DNA of 64,000 bases from Dipteris shenzhenensis. Taxonomy: Eukaryota; Polypodiophyta; Polypodiopsida; Gleicheniales. Below the pieces are notes generated by a model. That model saw only the letters and a list, made by a program, of their open reading frames with translations. It made no database searches and had not been told where the DNA came from. The first letter of the stretch is position 1; each line of letters starts with the position of its first letter. This document shows, piece by piece, positions 21,743-32,280 of this stretch. The stretch lies in the NCBI GenBank assembly GCA_047967505.1, contig CM106539.1; one strand, written 5' to 3'. The translations under genes and the position numbers were made by a program.

Positions 21743-23223
21743 TGAATGTGGAACAACATCCGCAAGGAGACAATGGATTGAAGCAAATGGAGAGTATTTA
21801 TTCAAGAGTGGAGAGCCTAATGTATAGGCTCCAAGATACATCCACCAGTGAACATCATAGATGATGTCATAGTAGAAGCCACCAAGATCCTATAATCATG
21901 CCACCATCTCCATGAATCTCTCAATCACATCTAGAACCTTCTACAACTAAACCTGGTCACACTAACCAACACACAACCCTTGTACCCCATGGTACACCCC
22001 ATTACATCAATTGGTCCTTCATTCCCCCCCACAAATTGATGACGTCAACCCTAGCAGTAGTCCATGGGAAACTTCATGGTTTGCCCACCTCTAGTGACAA
22101 CACTCATGATCCCAACCCGACAGTCACTCTAGTTGCATCAATAGTAGACTCATTTGGGCATCCTCACCCCAACATAATCTCACTTTGACTTTGGTCTCTT
22201 GGTTTACAATTGGAAGACTGGACAATGACTATGCATGGGAAATTCCCATGGGTCTAACAAGATAAAAAACTCAAACAAAGGACTAACAATCATTTAAGGG
22301 GGACATCCCAAGGCAGAGAAGCCTTATTGGCCACACACACAAAAATTCTAAGTTGAAGATGTGGGAAAATTGCCCCCTTGATGGCAAATCTTTTTTTGGC
22401 ATCGTTTCCAAGCCATCACTGTATGAGACTCATAAACTTGCTTGTCCATTGCATTGTACTTGGTGTGGATGAACAAACTTGCTTTCCTTCTTTGTGTATC
22501 TTCTTGGTATACCAAAGCATAATCTGTTTGTCAATGTGAAGCAAAGTATCCAATTCTAGGCAAGGTCTTACCACATGGGCAATGTCTAATGCCTTACAAA
22601 GTTTGACAAATAGACTCAAGCAAGTGGAACTTGAGAACATATTCTTTAAGAGCACAAGCATCATATCATCCGCATAGAAAAGCAAGAGCATAATGATGAA
22701 TATAAGCTTCATGACTGAGTTCTTGTAGTGAAATAAACATATTCAAAACTTTCAGTCAAGTGTAAAAGCCCCAAATCTTACTTGACTTGGTCAACCCTCA
22801 AATCCACAAAACTGCCAAAATGTGAACTCAGAAAAGAGCAGAGATTGGAGGCTGAAATTCAAGCTATAGAAGCAAGCAATGAAGGCGCTTTTGCAATAGA
22901 ATGAAAGCTCTTTTACCATAGAGGACCCCCTAGAGAAGAATTGCACAATGCTGCATCAGAACATCTGTAAGAGTGGCACCTTTCTCGACTGGTTTTTCTG
23001 TTTGTTCTCCTCCTATTAGACCATTGTTGCTCAAACTTCAACAGCATGCTCCTTGTAGTGTCTCCCAACAGTAGCTAGAGCCACCAAGATCCTATAATCA
23101 TGCCACCATCTCCATGAATCTCTCAATCACACCTAGAACCTTCTACAACTAAACCTGGTCACACTAACCAACACATAACCCTTGTACCCTTTGGTACACC
23201 CCATTACATAAATTTGTCCTTCA
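21743..23223 (-). mobile_element. Deleted LTR retrotransposon inserted in the PPR pseudogene
   Basis: The element starts TGAATGTGG and ends GTCCTTCA, flanked by the 5-bp duplication AGACA (21738-21742 and 23224-23228). The left LTR is 21743-22021 (279 bp). The right one is shortened to about 23071-23223. They share the long stretch around CCACCAAGATCCTATAATC and the end CCATTACATxAAT. A polypurine tract reads GTGGGGGGGAA on the minus strand directly inside the left LTR, so the element is read minus. Most of the interior and the start of the 5' LTR side are deleted. Confidence 0.85.
22416..22712 (-). pseudogene. Reverse transcriptase fragment (YADD box)
   Basis: A 98-codon minus frame inside the deleted LTR element begins with MLLLFYADDMMLVLLKNMF. 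It resembles the hydrophobic strand and Y-x-D-D catalytic loop of a copia-type reverse transcriptase. Nothing else of pol is recognisable around it. The family assignment is tentative, but the location inside an LTR pair supports it. Confidence 0.55.
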
Positions 23224-24000
23224 AGACATGCCATGCATCCTCCTCGCATCCTCCAGGTTTCCATATTTTGTATGCATATTGATGAAGGTTTTTCCCACAA
23301 AAGCATGTGACTCAAAGCTAGTCTTTTGTTAATTTTGAGTGATGGCTTTACCTTCTCCCATGATTCTCTCATTGCAAAATTCTCATCCCCTCTTCAGTCC
23401 TTCTAGGCTACTACTGGCTCTCGATGCATTGGCAAATGTTAGATGCTCTAGTGTGGCACCTTCATGGTATATTTGGGCACATGTATGCAATCTCGTTACT
23501 CAACGTAGCCTAGAATCAAGGCATTCAAAGAAACCATAGTATTATGAGACAATTCTTGAAAAGCATACCACACATATTCCATGTTCCCACATTTTAGGTA
23601 CATGTCTAGTAAGCCGGTTCCCACGATACATTTGTCTCAAGGCCCCTCGTTACTACTTAGAGAATGGATTACTTGACCTTTCTATAGGCACCTTGTCTTT
23701 GTACATTTTCTAACGTTTTTTTCTTTTCCATATTTGCAAAGCTAGTGCAAGCTTTCATGCTGCAACAAGCTTTCCATCAATCGGTTGGATACTTGCCTAT
23801 ACATTAGTGCAAATAACTCCAAAGTTTAATCACTTTCTTGTTTTGCATACCAAAGGTCATTGCCCATAGATATGTTGTCAAACACAAGGTGAACCTCTAC
23901 TAGGATCCCACGTTTTGCATACATATGAATTAAATTATTTGCCTCAACCTTTGGGAGATCATGCACCATACATGCCTACGCTTCCTCAACATCAGGTTAG
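23224..24000 (-). pseudogene. PPR protein pseudogene, 5' part
   Basis: This continues the PPR pseudogene on the minus strand. In reading order it has LPKVEANNLIHMYAKRGIL near 23920, LELFALMYRQ near 23800, VGTGLLDMYLKCGNMEY near 23590 and HAFVGKTFINMHTKYGNLED near 23270. Each unit keeps the xLIxMYAKxG signature of the L/S motifs but lies in a different frame with stops. The first part, 23858-24000, falls inside the duplicated segment and has a counterpart at 31040-31205. Confidence 0.85.
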
Positions 24001-24298
24001 TGAAGATAGTCTTATGTAGACAACATTTCTAGCCCTACATCAATGACCGCAAACCGGTAGCCTAACCATAATCAATGAAAATGCAAGGAGAGCAAAAAAA
24101 CAACTATCTCTGATAAAAAATGATCAAGAAAGAGGATGGCAGAGAGTGGAAGGAATGAAAAGAAGAGGTGTGAAATCACTCAACTATAAAGGCCGTAGCT
24201 ATGGAGATCCAGGGGTTTTAAGAAACCTTGCTTGAATTCACAGCACGTTGCATTCACATCTATAGATGAAGCTTTATTCTCTTGTTCACCAACCATAT

Positions 24299-24610
24299 CT
24301 AGGTGCTCCATGAATGCGGCATGTTTTGAAGTTCATTTAGCTCTAGGGACAATATGGAGGATGCTCGGTGTCTTTGTTCGAGCTCGTTGACCCAAGAAGA
24401 AGAGAGGCCTCCTAAAAGGGCCATGGGAAGGGTATTTAGAGCAGCAGTCAGAAGAGCTGCTTCTTCGGGCAGATATAGCGAGCCTTCTACATGGCCGTCC
24501 AGTCTTAAATGCCAATGCGACAGACATATTTTGACATTCTCATTGTCAGACGCTGGTGAGATTGCACCATTCATCAAAAGGGTCACAAAGCCTTGGCTTC
24601 TCACCTCCAT
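24299..24610 (-). other. Unrecognised minus-strand frame, 103 codons
   Basis: A 103-codon frame with hydrophobic and acidic patches (ALNTLPMALLGGLSSSWV). I recognise no family. The counterpart in copy B (about 32400-32720) is broken by stops and indels, so selection on this frame is doubtful. It is either a pseudo-exon or chance. Confidence 0.2.
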
Positions 24611-25682
24611 CCGTGATTGGTCACGAGTATCATTGCCCCAATTTGTTCACTTCACAAACCCCGAATGTTTTTAAGCCTTCTGTTATTGATCTCGCCATTG
24701 GGTTGGTCACTGCGATAAATCTACAAAGCCCATGATCAATATTGTCAATCTGATGAGCGAGGAACTCTAAGAACACAACATCATAAACAACTAGGAACGC
24801 GAAGAACACAACATCATAACAGCGTCGAAGCTTGAGAATCGCAAACACGGATCTAGTACTTCTGTTGAAATTAAAATCTTCCCCTCTTGCTAGCCTCCGG
24901 CCACCCCCCAAAAAACAAATCATTTCCAAGTCCAAGAGAAGATTTAAAACAAGAAAATTGGATGCTATATATAAGGCTTGAGGACAGAGACCAGGAATAC
25001 TGCAAAAGCGAAATGGTTATACGAAAGCATAATAACAAAATAAGGAATGCAAATGCAAGAGAAAACCGAGAATTACAATGAGGGATAGCAAAGGAACGAG
25101 GGAAGGAGGTTGAGTACCACAGGGGTGGAAAATAGCAAGAAGGAGAGGGGTGTGAATAAGACATGAGAGGGAGAGGGGAGATAGCAAATGTATATCTATA
25201 TTCAACAATACATGATAGGCTTCTTATATAGAGAGAGCCCTTAGAGTAGTCAACACTTGTGGGATCCTCTGATCCACATCTCTCCTTGTGGATGTCCTCG
25301 ATCCACATCCTTACATCATGTAGTCCAGATCCTAGGGTGGCTACTTTAATACATTCCTATACCATACCTTAGCCTCTAATTATCTGCTCATGGCACCATA
25401 TTCTTTAACACTCCCCTTGGTGCCATGATCCATCAGCTACTGCAAGGTGGTCAGATGTGAGTTACAAATCCATCACCTCCCCTTAGTGCATACATTGCCA
25501 CTTAAGGTGGTCCAGTGTGGTTTTTACATATCAATACCTCCCTTGAGTACTTGCATGCCTACTTGCACGTGGTCAGGTTTGATTACAAGAACATGGGCTA
25601 AAGGTGGAAAGGCTTTTGCTTCTGAATACATGTTGTTGTTGTCATTTTGCTCATGGCTTGATGATGACTCCACGTAGTTGAC

Positions 25683-26680
25683 CTACTGGTTCTTCAATCT
25701 GCATTCTTCTTCCTTGTGTACCGACTTCTTGCATTGGTGACACTTTGGTTTGTTCTTTAGTTTGCAGTCACTTTGATAGTGACCCATCCTTTCACAATGG
25801 TAACACTTCGTTGATGTTTTCATGAACAATGCTTGTCCTTCATTATTGTTGCTATTTGTTGATGTAGATGTCGATGTTGATGTCTTTAACTCTCTTTCTT
25901 TCTCAAGAAGAGAGGATACACATTCCTCAAACTTTGGATCTGGAAGATTCTTCAAAGTGGTTGTCAGTGCATTGTACTCTTCAGGCATGCTTTTAACTCA
26001 GGGGGGTCACTATGTACAAACCCTCTATATCACGTGCGTTCAAGGCCTATATTTAAAATCCCTTATCTGTAAAATTTTTCATTAATAAAATGTACCCCTT
26101 TTCTATACAAATCTGTAATTTTTTTCCAAAACTATTTAAAATAGTCCCTTATGTATATTTATTTCTGTAAATTTTAGAAATAAAAAATATCCTTCTGTTG
26201 AACTCACGTGATAGAGTTACATATGATGAGTGACCCCCCCGAGGCTTTTAAGGAGGATTGCAAGCCTGCATCCTTTTCTCCTACTTTTGCATTTATGCCT
26301 TCTAGTTGGGTCATAATTCTTTTGATCTTGTTGACAAATTGTGCCATGGATTCCTTGAAGCTCATGCGCAAACCATAGAATTCAATCTTAAGATGAATTT
26401 CTTCGTTTTTGGCCTTTGCACCAAACACTGTGTTCAACTCATCCCATGCATCTTTGGCATGATCCTTAGAGTCTATATGATGAACTATGTTTGGACCCAA
26501 GTGCAAGCCAATGAGTGATAGCATTGCTTCTCTTTCTCTTTCTAGGCTTTATTTTGTGCAGTAGGTATGTCTTCTTTTACAGTCTTTCAAAGCTTTTGAT
26601 GCATCAAGAGATACCTCATTTGTGTAGACCAGGTGTGAAATCCTTCCCTAGTGAACTTCTCAACAGTTGGGGTATGTATT
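25683..26680 (-). pseudogene. Copia gag (UBN2-type) interrupted by a MITE
   Basis: Reading minus, the N-terminal part (frameshifted) contains REGFHTWSTQMRYLLMHQK. Next is LGPNIVHHIDSKDHAKDAWD, then the helical LKIEFYGLRMSFKESMAQFV and IMTQLEGINAKV. The frame stops at the MITE (25997-26243). It resumes with PEEYNALTTTLKNLPDPKFE and two zinc knuckles, CYHCERMGHYQSDC and CHQCKKSVHKEEEC, both of the CX2CX4HX4C type. It ends near 25683 without protease. This is typical of gag from copia elements that package RNA in cytoplasmic particles. Confidence 0.9.
25997..26243. mobile_element. 247-bp terminal-inverted-repeat element (MITE), copy 2
   Basis: The same length as the copy at 6878-7124 and closely similar in inverse orientation. 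It starts CTCAGGGGGGTCAC and ends GTGACCCCCCCGAG. The flanking duplication is GCTTTTAA (25989-25996 and 26244-26251), again 8 bp. It splits the copia gag frame. Confidence 0.92.
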
Positions 26681-27204
26681 GCCATTGCAAAGGTCTTACC
26701 AGTTGGAGAAACTTTCAAATATATCTATATTCAACAATATAAGATAGGCTTCTTATATAGAGAGAGCCCTTAGAATAGTCAACACTTGTGGGATCCTCTG
26801 ATCCACATCTCTCCATGTGGATGTCCTCAATCCACATCCTCACATCATGCAGTCCACATCCTAGGGTGGCTACTTTAATACATTCCTATACCAAACCTGA
26901 GTCTCTAATTATGTGCTCATGGCACCATATTCCTCAACATGGGGAAGAGGGCAAGGGAAGGAAGGGGAGGAAAGATGGGAAAGATGAAATAGGAAGCTTG
27001 TGGCTATGGCGGTGGGGATGGAAGGTTTGGTTGTGGCTATGGTGATCGACAGAAGAGGTGGCAGAGAATTGCAGAACAAAAGATCTCTAAAATTCAAAGA
27101 TACTAACCAGTCCTTTCAGTGAGATAGGAAAAGGCATGACCTCAACGACCTTTGGCAACTACCTAGTCGGACGAACACTAATGAATGCTAGAAAAGTTGC
27201 CATG

Positions 27205-27365
27205 TGGTGCATATAGGAGAAGAGCTATATGAAGGACACGTGGCTAGCCCCTTGATCGACATCTCAATCCCTAAAATAAGGGCACCTATAGGAGAAGAGA
27301 TATATGAAGGACACGTGGCTAGCCCCTTGATCGACATCTCAATCCTTGAAATAAGGAAGATAAGA
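27205..27365 (+). repeat. Tandem duplication of about 76 bp carrying G-boxes
   Basis: The unit TAGGAGAAGAGMTATATGAA through CGACATCTCAATCC occurs twice. Copy B has the same arrangement at about 33495-33630. Confidence 0.85.
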
Positions 27366-27536
27366 AGCGCACTCCACAAGACACATATCTCCGCTAGTTA
27401 CTTTTTTGGCCTGCCTTGGGGGGTAGGCTATAGGATTGTTTTGGCCGTTTTTGGAAATGGAAAATCAAATTAAATCCACTTTCATTTAACATGCAATTTG
27501 TCGCGTCCCCATGGGTTGTCCTATTCGAACACGTGT
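27237..27536 (+). promoter_or_regulatory. Three CACGTG G-box/ABRE-like sites, copy A
   Basis: CACGTGGC at 27237-27244 and 27312-27319, and CACGTGT at 27530-27536. They lie 0.6-0.9 kb upstream of a TATA box and a conserved gene. All three recur in copy B (33518-33525, 33592-33599, 33700-33706). CACGTGGC is the classic core bound by plant bZIP/bHLH factors. Use here is inferred. Confidence 0.5.
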
Positions 27537-27568
27537 ACTTGGATTTGTGATTGCATGGGCTTGGCTTC

Positions 27569-28020
27569 GTTTGTTGGCCTGCCAATGCATGTGCTTTACA
27601 CATTCATGCTCTTCATCAGCTACGGAGAGCAGGTGCAAACAGCTGCGTTGATTCAGGAGTCGGCTGCGCTACGGATGGAGCGCGTCCCTCTGCTCTTCTT
27701 TGGTGAAATCTGGTTTGTTGGCTTGCCAATTCATGTGCTTTACACATTCATGGTCTTCATCAGCTACGTTGCTCATGGAGAGTAGGTGCAAACAGCTATG
27801 TTGATTCAGGAGTCGGTTGCGCTGTTGATGGAGCGTGTCCCGTTGCTCTTCTTTGGTCAAATCTGGTTTGTTGGCCTGCCAATACGTGTGCTTTACACAT
27901 TCATGGTCTTCATAAGCTACCTTGCTCATGGAGAGCAGGTGCAAACAGCTGTGTTGATTCAGGAGTCGGCTGCGCTGCTGATGGAGCGCATCCCTCTGCT
28001 CTTCTTGGGTGAAATCTACC
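27569..28020. repeat. 153-bp tandem repeat, about 3 copies, open on both strands (copy A)
   Basis: Units begin GTTTGTTGGCYTGCCAAT at 27569, 27713 and 27866 (periods 144 and 153, both multiples of 3), with a partial fourth to 28020. Minus-strand translation gives a 51-residue repeat with TKEEQRDALHQQRSRLLNQ and VADEDHECVKHMHWQANK. Plus-strand translation gives a hydrophobic repeat (VGLPIHVLYTFMVFISYVAH). The minus frame is open for 127 codons. The plus frame has one TAG. I cannot tell which, if either, is translated. Confidence 0.7.
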
Positions 28021-28111
28021 TTCTCTGTTATGATTTTGGTGCAAACAGCCACATTGATTCAACAAAGAGTGTTGGTGGTTTGCTCGCTATGGACGCCTGG
28101 ACCTGGATCAT

Positions 28112-28119
28112 CTATAAAA
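28112..28119 (+). promoter_or_regulatory. TATA box of the copy A gene
   Basis: CTATAAAA lies about 118 bp before the ATG at 28230. It is conserved at the equivalent place in copy B. Confidence 0.6.
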
Positions 28120-28229
28120 TTAAGTGCTGCTCAAGGACGTCCTCATTTGCGATCTCAGTTGTCATCTTCTTGCACTCTTCTGTTGTTGTGCGCCCGTCAT
28201 CTCTTGCAGTGTTTTGTGTTTCATCGTCA

Positions 28230-28996
28230 ATGGCGTCTTCGAATCACTCCATGGAAACCGAAAGCTCTGCATTCAGGAAGGGTTCGTTCTCCTACCATTT
28301 TGTCTTCTAAGTCGAATGTTTTCGTAATGTTCCTCCTTCCTTCCATTCGAACTTTCTACTTCTTTCTTGCTTCATCGTTCATTCGATTTGTGGGCTTACA
28401 CTAGTTGTAGGTTATTTCTCGGTTGTTGAACTCCCGAATAATTGTCCTGAAGATTTTGATAAGTATGGTGACGGGGCAACCTGTGCATGCAAAGTTTTGC
28501 ACTTTTTGGGTTCATCTTTGAGCTTTTCCATTAGTTTACTAGCAGTCAAAATAAATTATAACGCTGTTTTTCTTCAACAGGGATCTCTTCTCCATGTCTT
28601 GGTCCATTGATGGATGTTTCTTCTGGTCTTCGAAGTCCTGCCCGATTTGGTCGTCGAAAGATGGTTATATTTTGCACGAATGAGCTCTCAAAGTATTAAA
28701 AATTACTGCTTTACTAGTTGCTATTAGATTTTTGTCATTCTTTTTTTTGGTTACGCCCTTACAGTTGCATTCGCGGAATAATACTTGCAGATATTGATGA
28801 AACTAGAACTTCAGAATGGGAAACAGAAGATGGTTTGTTGGTGGTGAAGTCATCAGGTATTTCCAAGGATTCCAAGAAATCTCTCCGTAAGGCACTTCAA
28901 TTGGCAGCGAAAGAGGCATATACGGAAGGTGACGTTACTCTTCCAATCCGTTGTGTTAAGAATGGATCGTTTGTTACTCTGCATGCATTCGATTGA
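28230..28996 (+). CDS. Three-exon gene of unknown function, copy A (131 aa)
   Basis: Not a family I recognise. The exons I infer are 28230-28281, 28581-28692 and 28765-28996. Donors are GG|GTTCG and AAA|GTATT; acceptors are CAACAG|GG and TTACAG|TT. The joined frame is open and gives 131 residues. Exon 1 encodes MASSNHSMETESSAFRKG. Exon 2 encodes a basic, Ser/Pro-rich stretch with SPARFGRRK. Exon 3 encodes CIRGIILADIDE, KSLRKALQLAAKEAY and EGDVTLPIRC and ends TLHAFD. There is no signal peptide or membrane span. The copy B paralogue keeps the same exon lengths (52, 112, 229 nt against 232 here), phases and splice sites, which is the main support. A TATA box and G-boxes lie upstream. An alternative donor inside exon 3 (GGAAG|GTGACG) could join to the frame at 29500-30041, but that path meets TGA at 29508. 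Confidence 0.6.
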
Positions 28997-29510
28997 GCTT
29001 TTATGTGTGTGCATGATTCTACTTCTCCAATCCTAGATTGAGCACTTACAATTCGAAATATAGTTGTTGCTCTTACAATCCGGTTCTGCACTTACATCTT
29101 TTCTTGGATTAACATATCCAAGATTAATCAATAGAACTTTGTGGTGGAAATCGTTGAGCTCCGACAATGAAAAATCTTGAACTTTATGATGAATGTAATC
29201 GAAAAATAATGCGTTATTTCCATGTTCTGAAGACCGTTGATCCAATTCATAAATGTTGAAAGTTTCCATTTGCTTGCACTTTAATTCCCATTGTCATCCG
29301 CTATACTATTTGTTATCAATACGCTTTTTTTGTTAAGTGAACCATGAGCGTGATTTACTGATATTTGTTTATATTCCGCAACAGAGGTTCAGGTAATTGG
29401 ATTCTCGTAAATTTGATTGTGTTATCTTCGTTGACCTGAAAACGATAGTAGAAACGTTTTCATGTATTTGACAAAGTCTTACTTTGTATATTCCAGCAAG
29501 CAAGAAATGA

Positions 29511-30041
29511 ATTATCAGGAAGGAATGCAGTGACGAATCGTGTTCATTTGGTCCGTTAGACAGGAGTCAAAGGGTAGAATCACCTCTACTACCCCCAAAA
29601 CAGAATATCACTGCTATAGAGCACTTCATTCCTAATGGTAATGCATTGCCAATTCTTTGCATTGGTAACCTTTGCGAGTATATTCGATATCGTTTTGCAT
29701 TTGAGGGGAAACTCCTTGCAAAGTACAGTACTTTCAAAGCACGAGACGCCTCCTACCCCACTTGCTTGAGGGCAGATTTTATGGATTGCTTCAATTGCCA
29801 AACTATGACGTTAGTTGTACCCCATGCATATGCGCAACACTTGAGGGATAGATTAAACATTGATTCCTTCTATCGGATTGAGGGTGCCTCAATAGTTTCC
29901 AAAGCCAATGGTGAGGGGGGCTCTTGCAATGTGTCTCTTCATGTGAATGTGACAACAACAATTGTTCGTGGCAAGCCTTTAGAGGGTACGGTCACATTAT
30001 TACATGAGACATCTATTTTGTCTTATGTCCCTTGGGCTTAA
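29511..30041 (+). pseudogene. Unrecognised 177-codon exon-like frame, copy A
   Basis: The open frame runs from just after a TGA (29508-29510) to the stop at 30041, preceded by a plausible acceptor TATTCCAG at 29489-29496. It includes LPILCIGNLCEYIRYRFAFE, LRADFMDCFNCQTMTLVVPH, DRLNIDSFYRIEGASIV and NGEGGSCNVSLHVNVT. The alternating strand pattern and the FYRIEGASIV segment faintly suggest an OB-fold like replication protein A, but I cannot confirm this. It could be the last exon of the upstream gene, now cut off by the TGA, or a separate gene. Copy B carries the same exon with TCG in place of that TGA but has an 11-nt insertion. Confidence 0.4.
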
Positions 30042-31039
30042 GCACTAGTGAATAGGGATCACAAGAGCATTTCCACAATCATGCATACTATTTCTTTTGT
30101 TGTCATCAAAGTGGATATGGAGGGAGGACCTTGCAACTAAGTTATTATAGCTGATGGTCCAAGGATACATTGCTTAAGGTTTTTTATGATATAATTTTGC
30201 TTACTTTCAACCTCATAACAATGGTGTTTTCCTTAAATCAAGTCATAAGCCATATTAAAGTGTCTTTCTTCACACAACTTTCTTTTGTGAATGAGCGCAA
30301 GAGCATTCAGGCTCTTCTCATCCAGGAATACAATGACAAAGGAATAGTCATATACATGCTTGCCCTTCATGAAAGCAAGAAACACTTTAGGAGTTTTTGA
30401 TTTCACTATATTGGCAGAGCTTCTAGAAGGCAGTTGGTGCGAGGAGTTGAAGGATGCATATGTAAGCCAAGTATCTACGCTTGGCTATGGGCGCAAGGCT
30501 TACCTTAGGTGCTAGTGCTACTAATAGCTAATACATTTTATCACCAGCCCATTCACTACTATTTTTTTGCTCGTGCCTGGAATATGGCACTTCACCAACC
30601 TTGATGGCTCCCTCATTCAATATCAGTGCTGCAACTGTGGAGGTCTTCGGGTCACATGTTATCCTTCACACCCTTATTGTTGCTCTTGTGATGTAGCTAG
30701 AGTTATTTGCCAGATCCCTTCTCTTTAGGGATGGATCTTGATCCACGATGGTGGTGAGGTATCTGTTCAAGTGAAGGGGCCTCACTTGATAAAATTATTG
30801 CCTTGGAGAGAACTTTCTTGGATATCCATAGTGACAATATTCTTATTGCCCGTTTGATTTTGCTGGACGCATGACCCATTGGTAGCATCACAATCAATAG
30901 TGCTCGTTATATCATAGATATCAAAGCAGATATGTAGTTACATGACAATTATCCTACTTAGTTTCAATGTTATGGTTTGGAATAAAGGACCTTTGGTCCA
31001 TTTTGGTTGTGCAATAAGACTCTAATGTAGTTACATGAT
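30042..31039. other. No gene recognised between the duplicated segments
   Basis: Short plus frames (for example 76 aa at 30170-30400) carry no family signature. The spacer between copies A and B ends at about 31068. Confidence 0.4.
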
Positions 31040-31205
31040 CATATGTATCTGTTTGGCCATAGGCATACCGAAGGATCATTATGTTCAATGAAATGACATT
31101 GCCCTTAGATATGATGTCAAACACATGGTGAGCCTCTATCAGGATCCCACGTTTTGCATACATACGAATTAAATTATTTGCCTCAACCTTTGGAAGATCA
31201 TGCAC
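31040..31205 (-). pseudogene. PPR fragment, copy B
   Basis: Minus strand: MHDLPKVEANNLIRMYAKRG, then ILIEAHHVFD. It is the counterpart of 23858-24000 and a typical PPR L-type unit. It is only one repeat long and is followed by unrelated sequence. Confidence 0.8.
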
Positions 31206-31411
31206 CTTACATGCCTACATTTCCTCAATGTTAGGTTAGTCGACACAATCTTATGTAGTTAACATTTCTAGCCCTACATGAATGACCGCAAATGGGAAGC
31301 CTAACCTTAATCAATGAAAACACAAGGAGAGCAGCAAAAAGAACTAGATCTTTGATAAAAAATGATCACAAAAGAGGATGGCAGAGAGTGGAAAGAATGA
31401 AAAGAAGAGGT

Positions 31412-32280
31412 CATTGCTTAAGACTTTGATACACAAATGGAGTTATCTCCAGAACATTATTTTAAAGTCCTAGGCTTTGAGACCTTCACCAAATCTGAGA
31501 ATGACCGATTTTTACTCTGCATGGAAAGCCTGTTGGAACCAAATAGTGGAGCCATTTGTCTAAACAAAAGCACCCATTCTCGATCGTTGTCCCAACAAAC
31601 CATGAATGATTTCCCTTGTGAGATCTCAAATCCATTATCTTCCCACACATCCAGGTACTCAAGTCGAAGGAGCAAGGTATACGGAATCTGATTAACAATA
31701 AGAGCTTCGAGTTAAGGATGTCCACGAAAAAAGCAACGAAGGTCCGTTGAAGTAGCAGCCCCATCAACACACCACCTCCTTGCCTTTATTGGGCATGCAT
31801 TTTTATACTCAGCTCTACTATAGCTCATTTTTCTCATGGTGCAATCTTATGTTCCGGAAAAACTTCCATATATCCTTCTATGAATCAGACCATTTGCCAA
31901 GCTACCCAACTTTTGTGTACTATTGCCATTGAAGGTTGTAGCCCCTTCACCATCTGATCACCTCGCCTTACCATAGCTCATGTGTGTATCTCAAATGTCT
32001 CAACACCCCACCTCTACTTCTTGCCAAGCCATTGTCTCTTCTTCCTTCCATTTTAACAATTCAATCTGTCTGTCAATTCTCATTTTCAGTAGCTCTGGCT
32101 CTCCCCTTCCCTGCTCAAGTACAAAACAACACCATCCCCCAATTTTTCTTGCATGGTTGCTTCGTTACCCTCTGCTCCCACCATTGCATGCTAAAATCAC
32201 ATCCCCCATCCTCTACCTCCCCCGTCGACCTCCCACTGACCTCTATGAAGATTAGCACTCTTCCACTTGCATCTGTAAGT
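31412..32280. other. 869-bp block present only in copy B
   Basis: It interrupts the alignment between GAAGAGGT (31404-31411) and AAATCACTC (32282 on). The minus strand has an open stretch, 31675-31457, with LLRLEYLDVWEDNGFEISQ and DREWVLLFRQMAPLFGSN that looks protein-like but is unrecognised. No inverted ends or target duplication are visible, so it could be an insertion in B or a deletion in A. Confidence 0.5.

Larger units (their letters stand above)
25151..26939 (-). mobile_element. Copia-type element with gag only, nested in copy A
   Basis: The LTRs are 25151-25410 and 26717-26939, both ending with the TCAACA/TTAACA terminus and sharing the TATA stretch CTATATAAGAAG (minus). The target duplication is AGGGG on the left and TGGGG on the right. 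The empty site AGGGG is present once in copy B at 33251-33255. The interior has a gag remnant but no pol. The primer site is lost in a deletion at the inner edge of the 5' LTR. A terminal-inverted-repeat element is inserted in gag. The LTR is clearly related to the 347-bp LTRs at 40283 and 42935. Confidence 0.9.
23845..29948. repeat. Segmental duplication, copy A
   Basis: Alignable with 31068-36352 along its whole length except for insertions. Shared landmarks include the PPR fragment, GAAAAGAAGAGGT at 24159 versus 31399, GGAGATCCAGGGGTTTTAA, the purine-rich stretch near 25090 versus 33190, the G-boxes, the 153-bp repeats and the three-exon gene. Homology ends near TGTGTCTCTTCA. Copy A alone has the copia insertion 25151-26939. 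It lacks the 869-bp block found in copy B at 31412-32280. Confidence 0.9.

Noticed and set aside
21880-23222. The two 145-bp direct repeats as a simple segmental duplication
   Set aside because: TG/CA ends, an adjoining polypurine tract and an exact 5-bp target duplication identify them as LTRs.
28718-28996. 92-codon frame taken as a single-exon gene starting at 28718
   Set aside because: Its first 16 codons lie in the predicted intron. The paralogue supports splicing at 28765.
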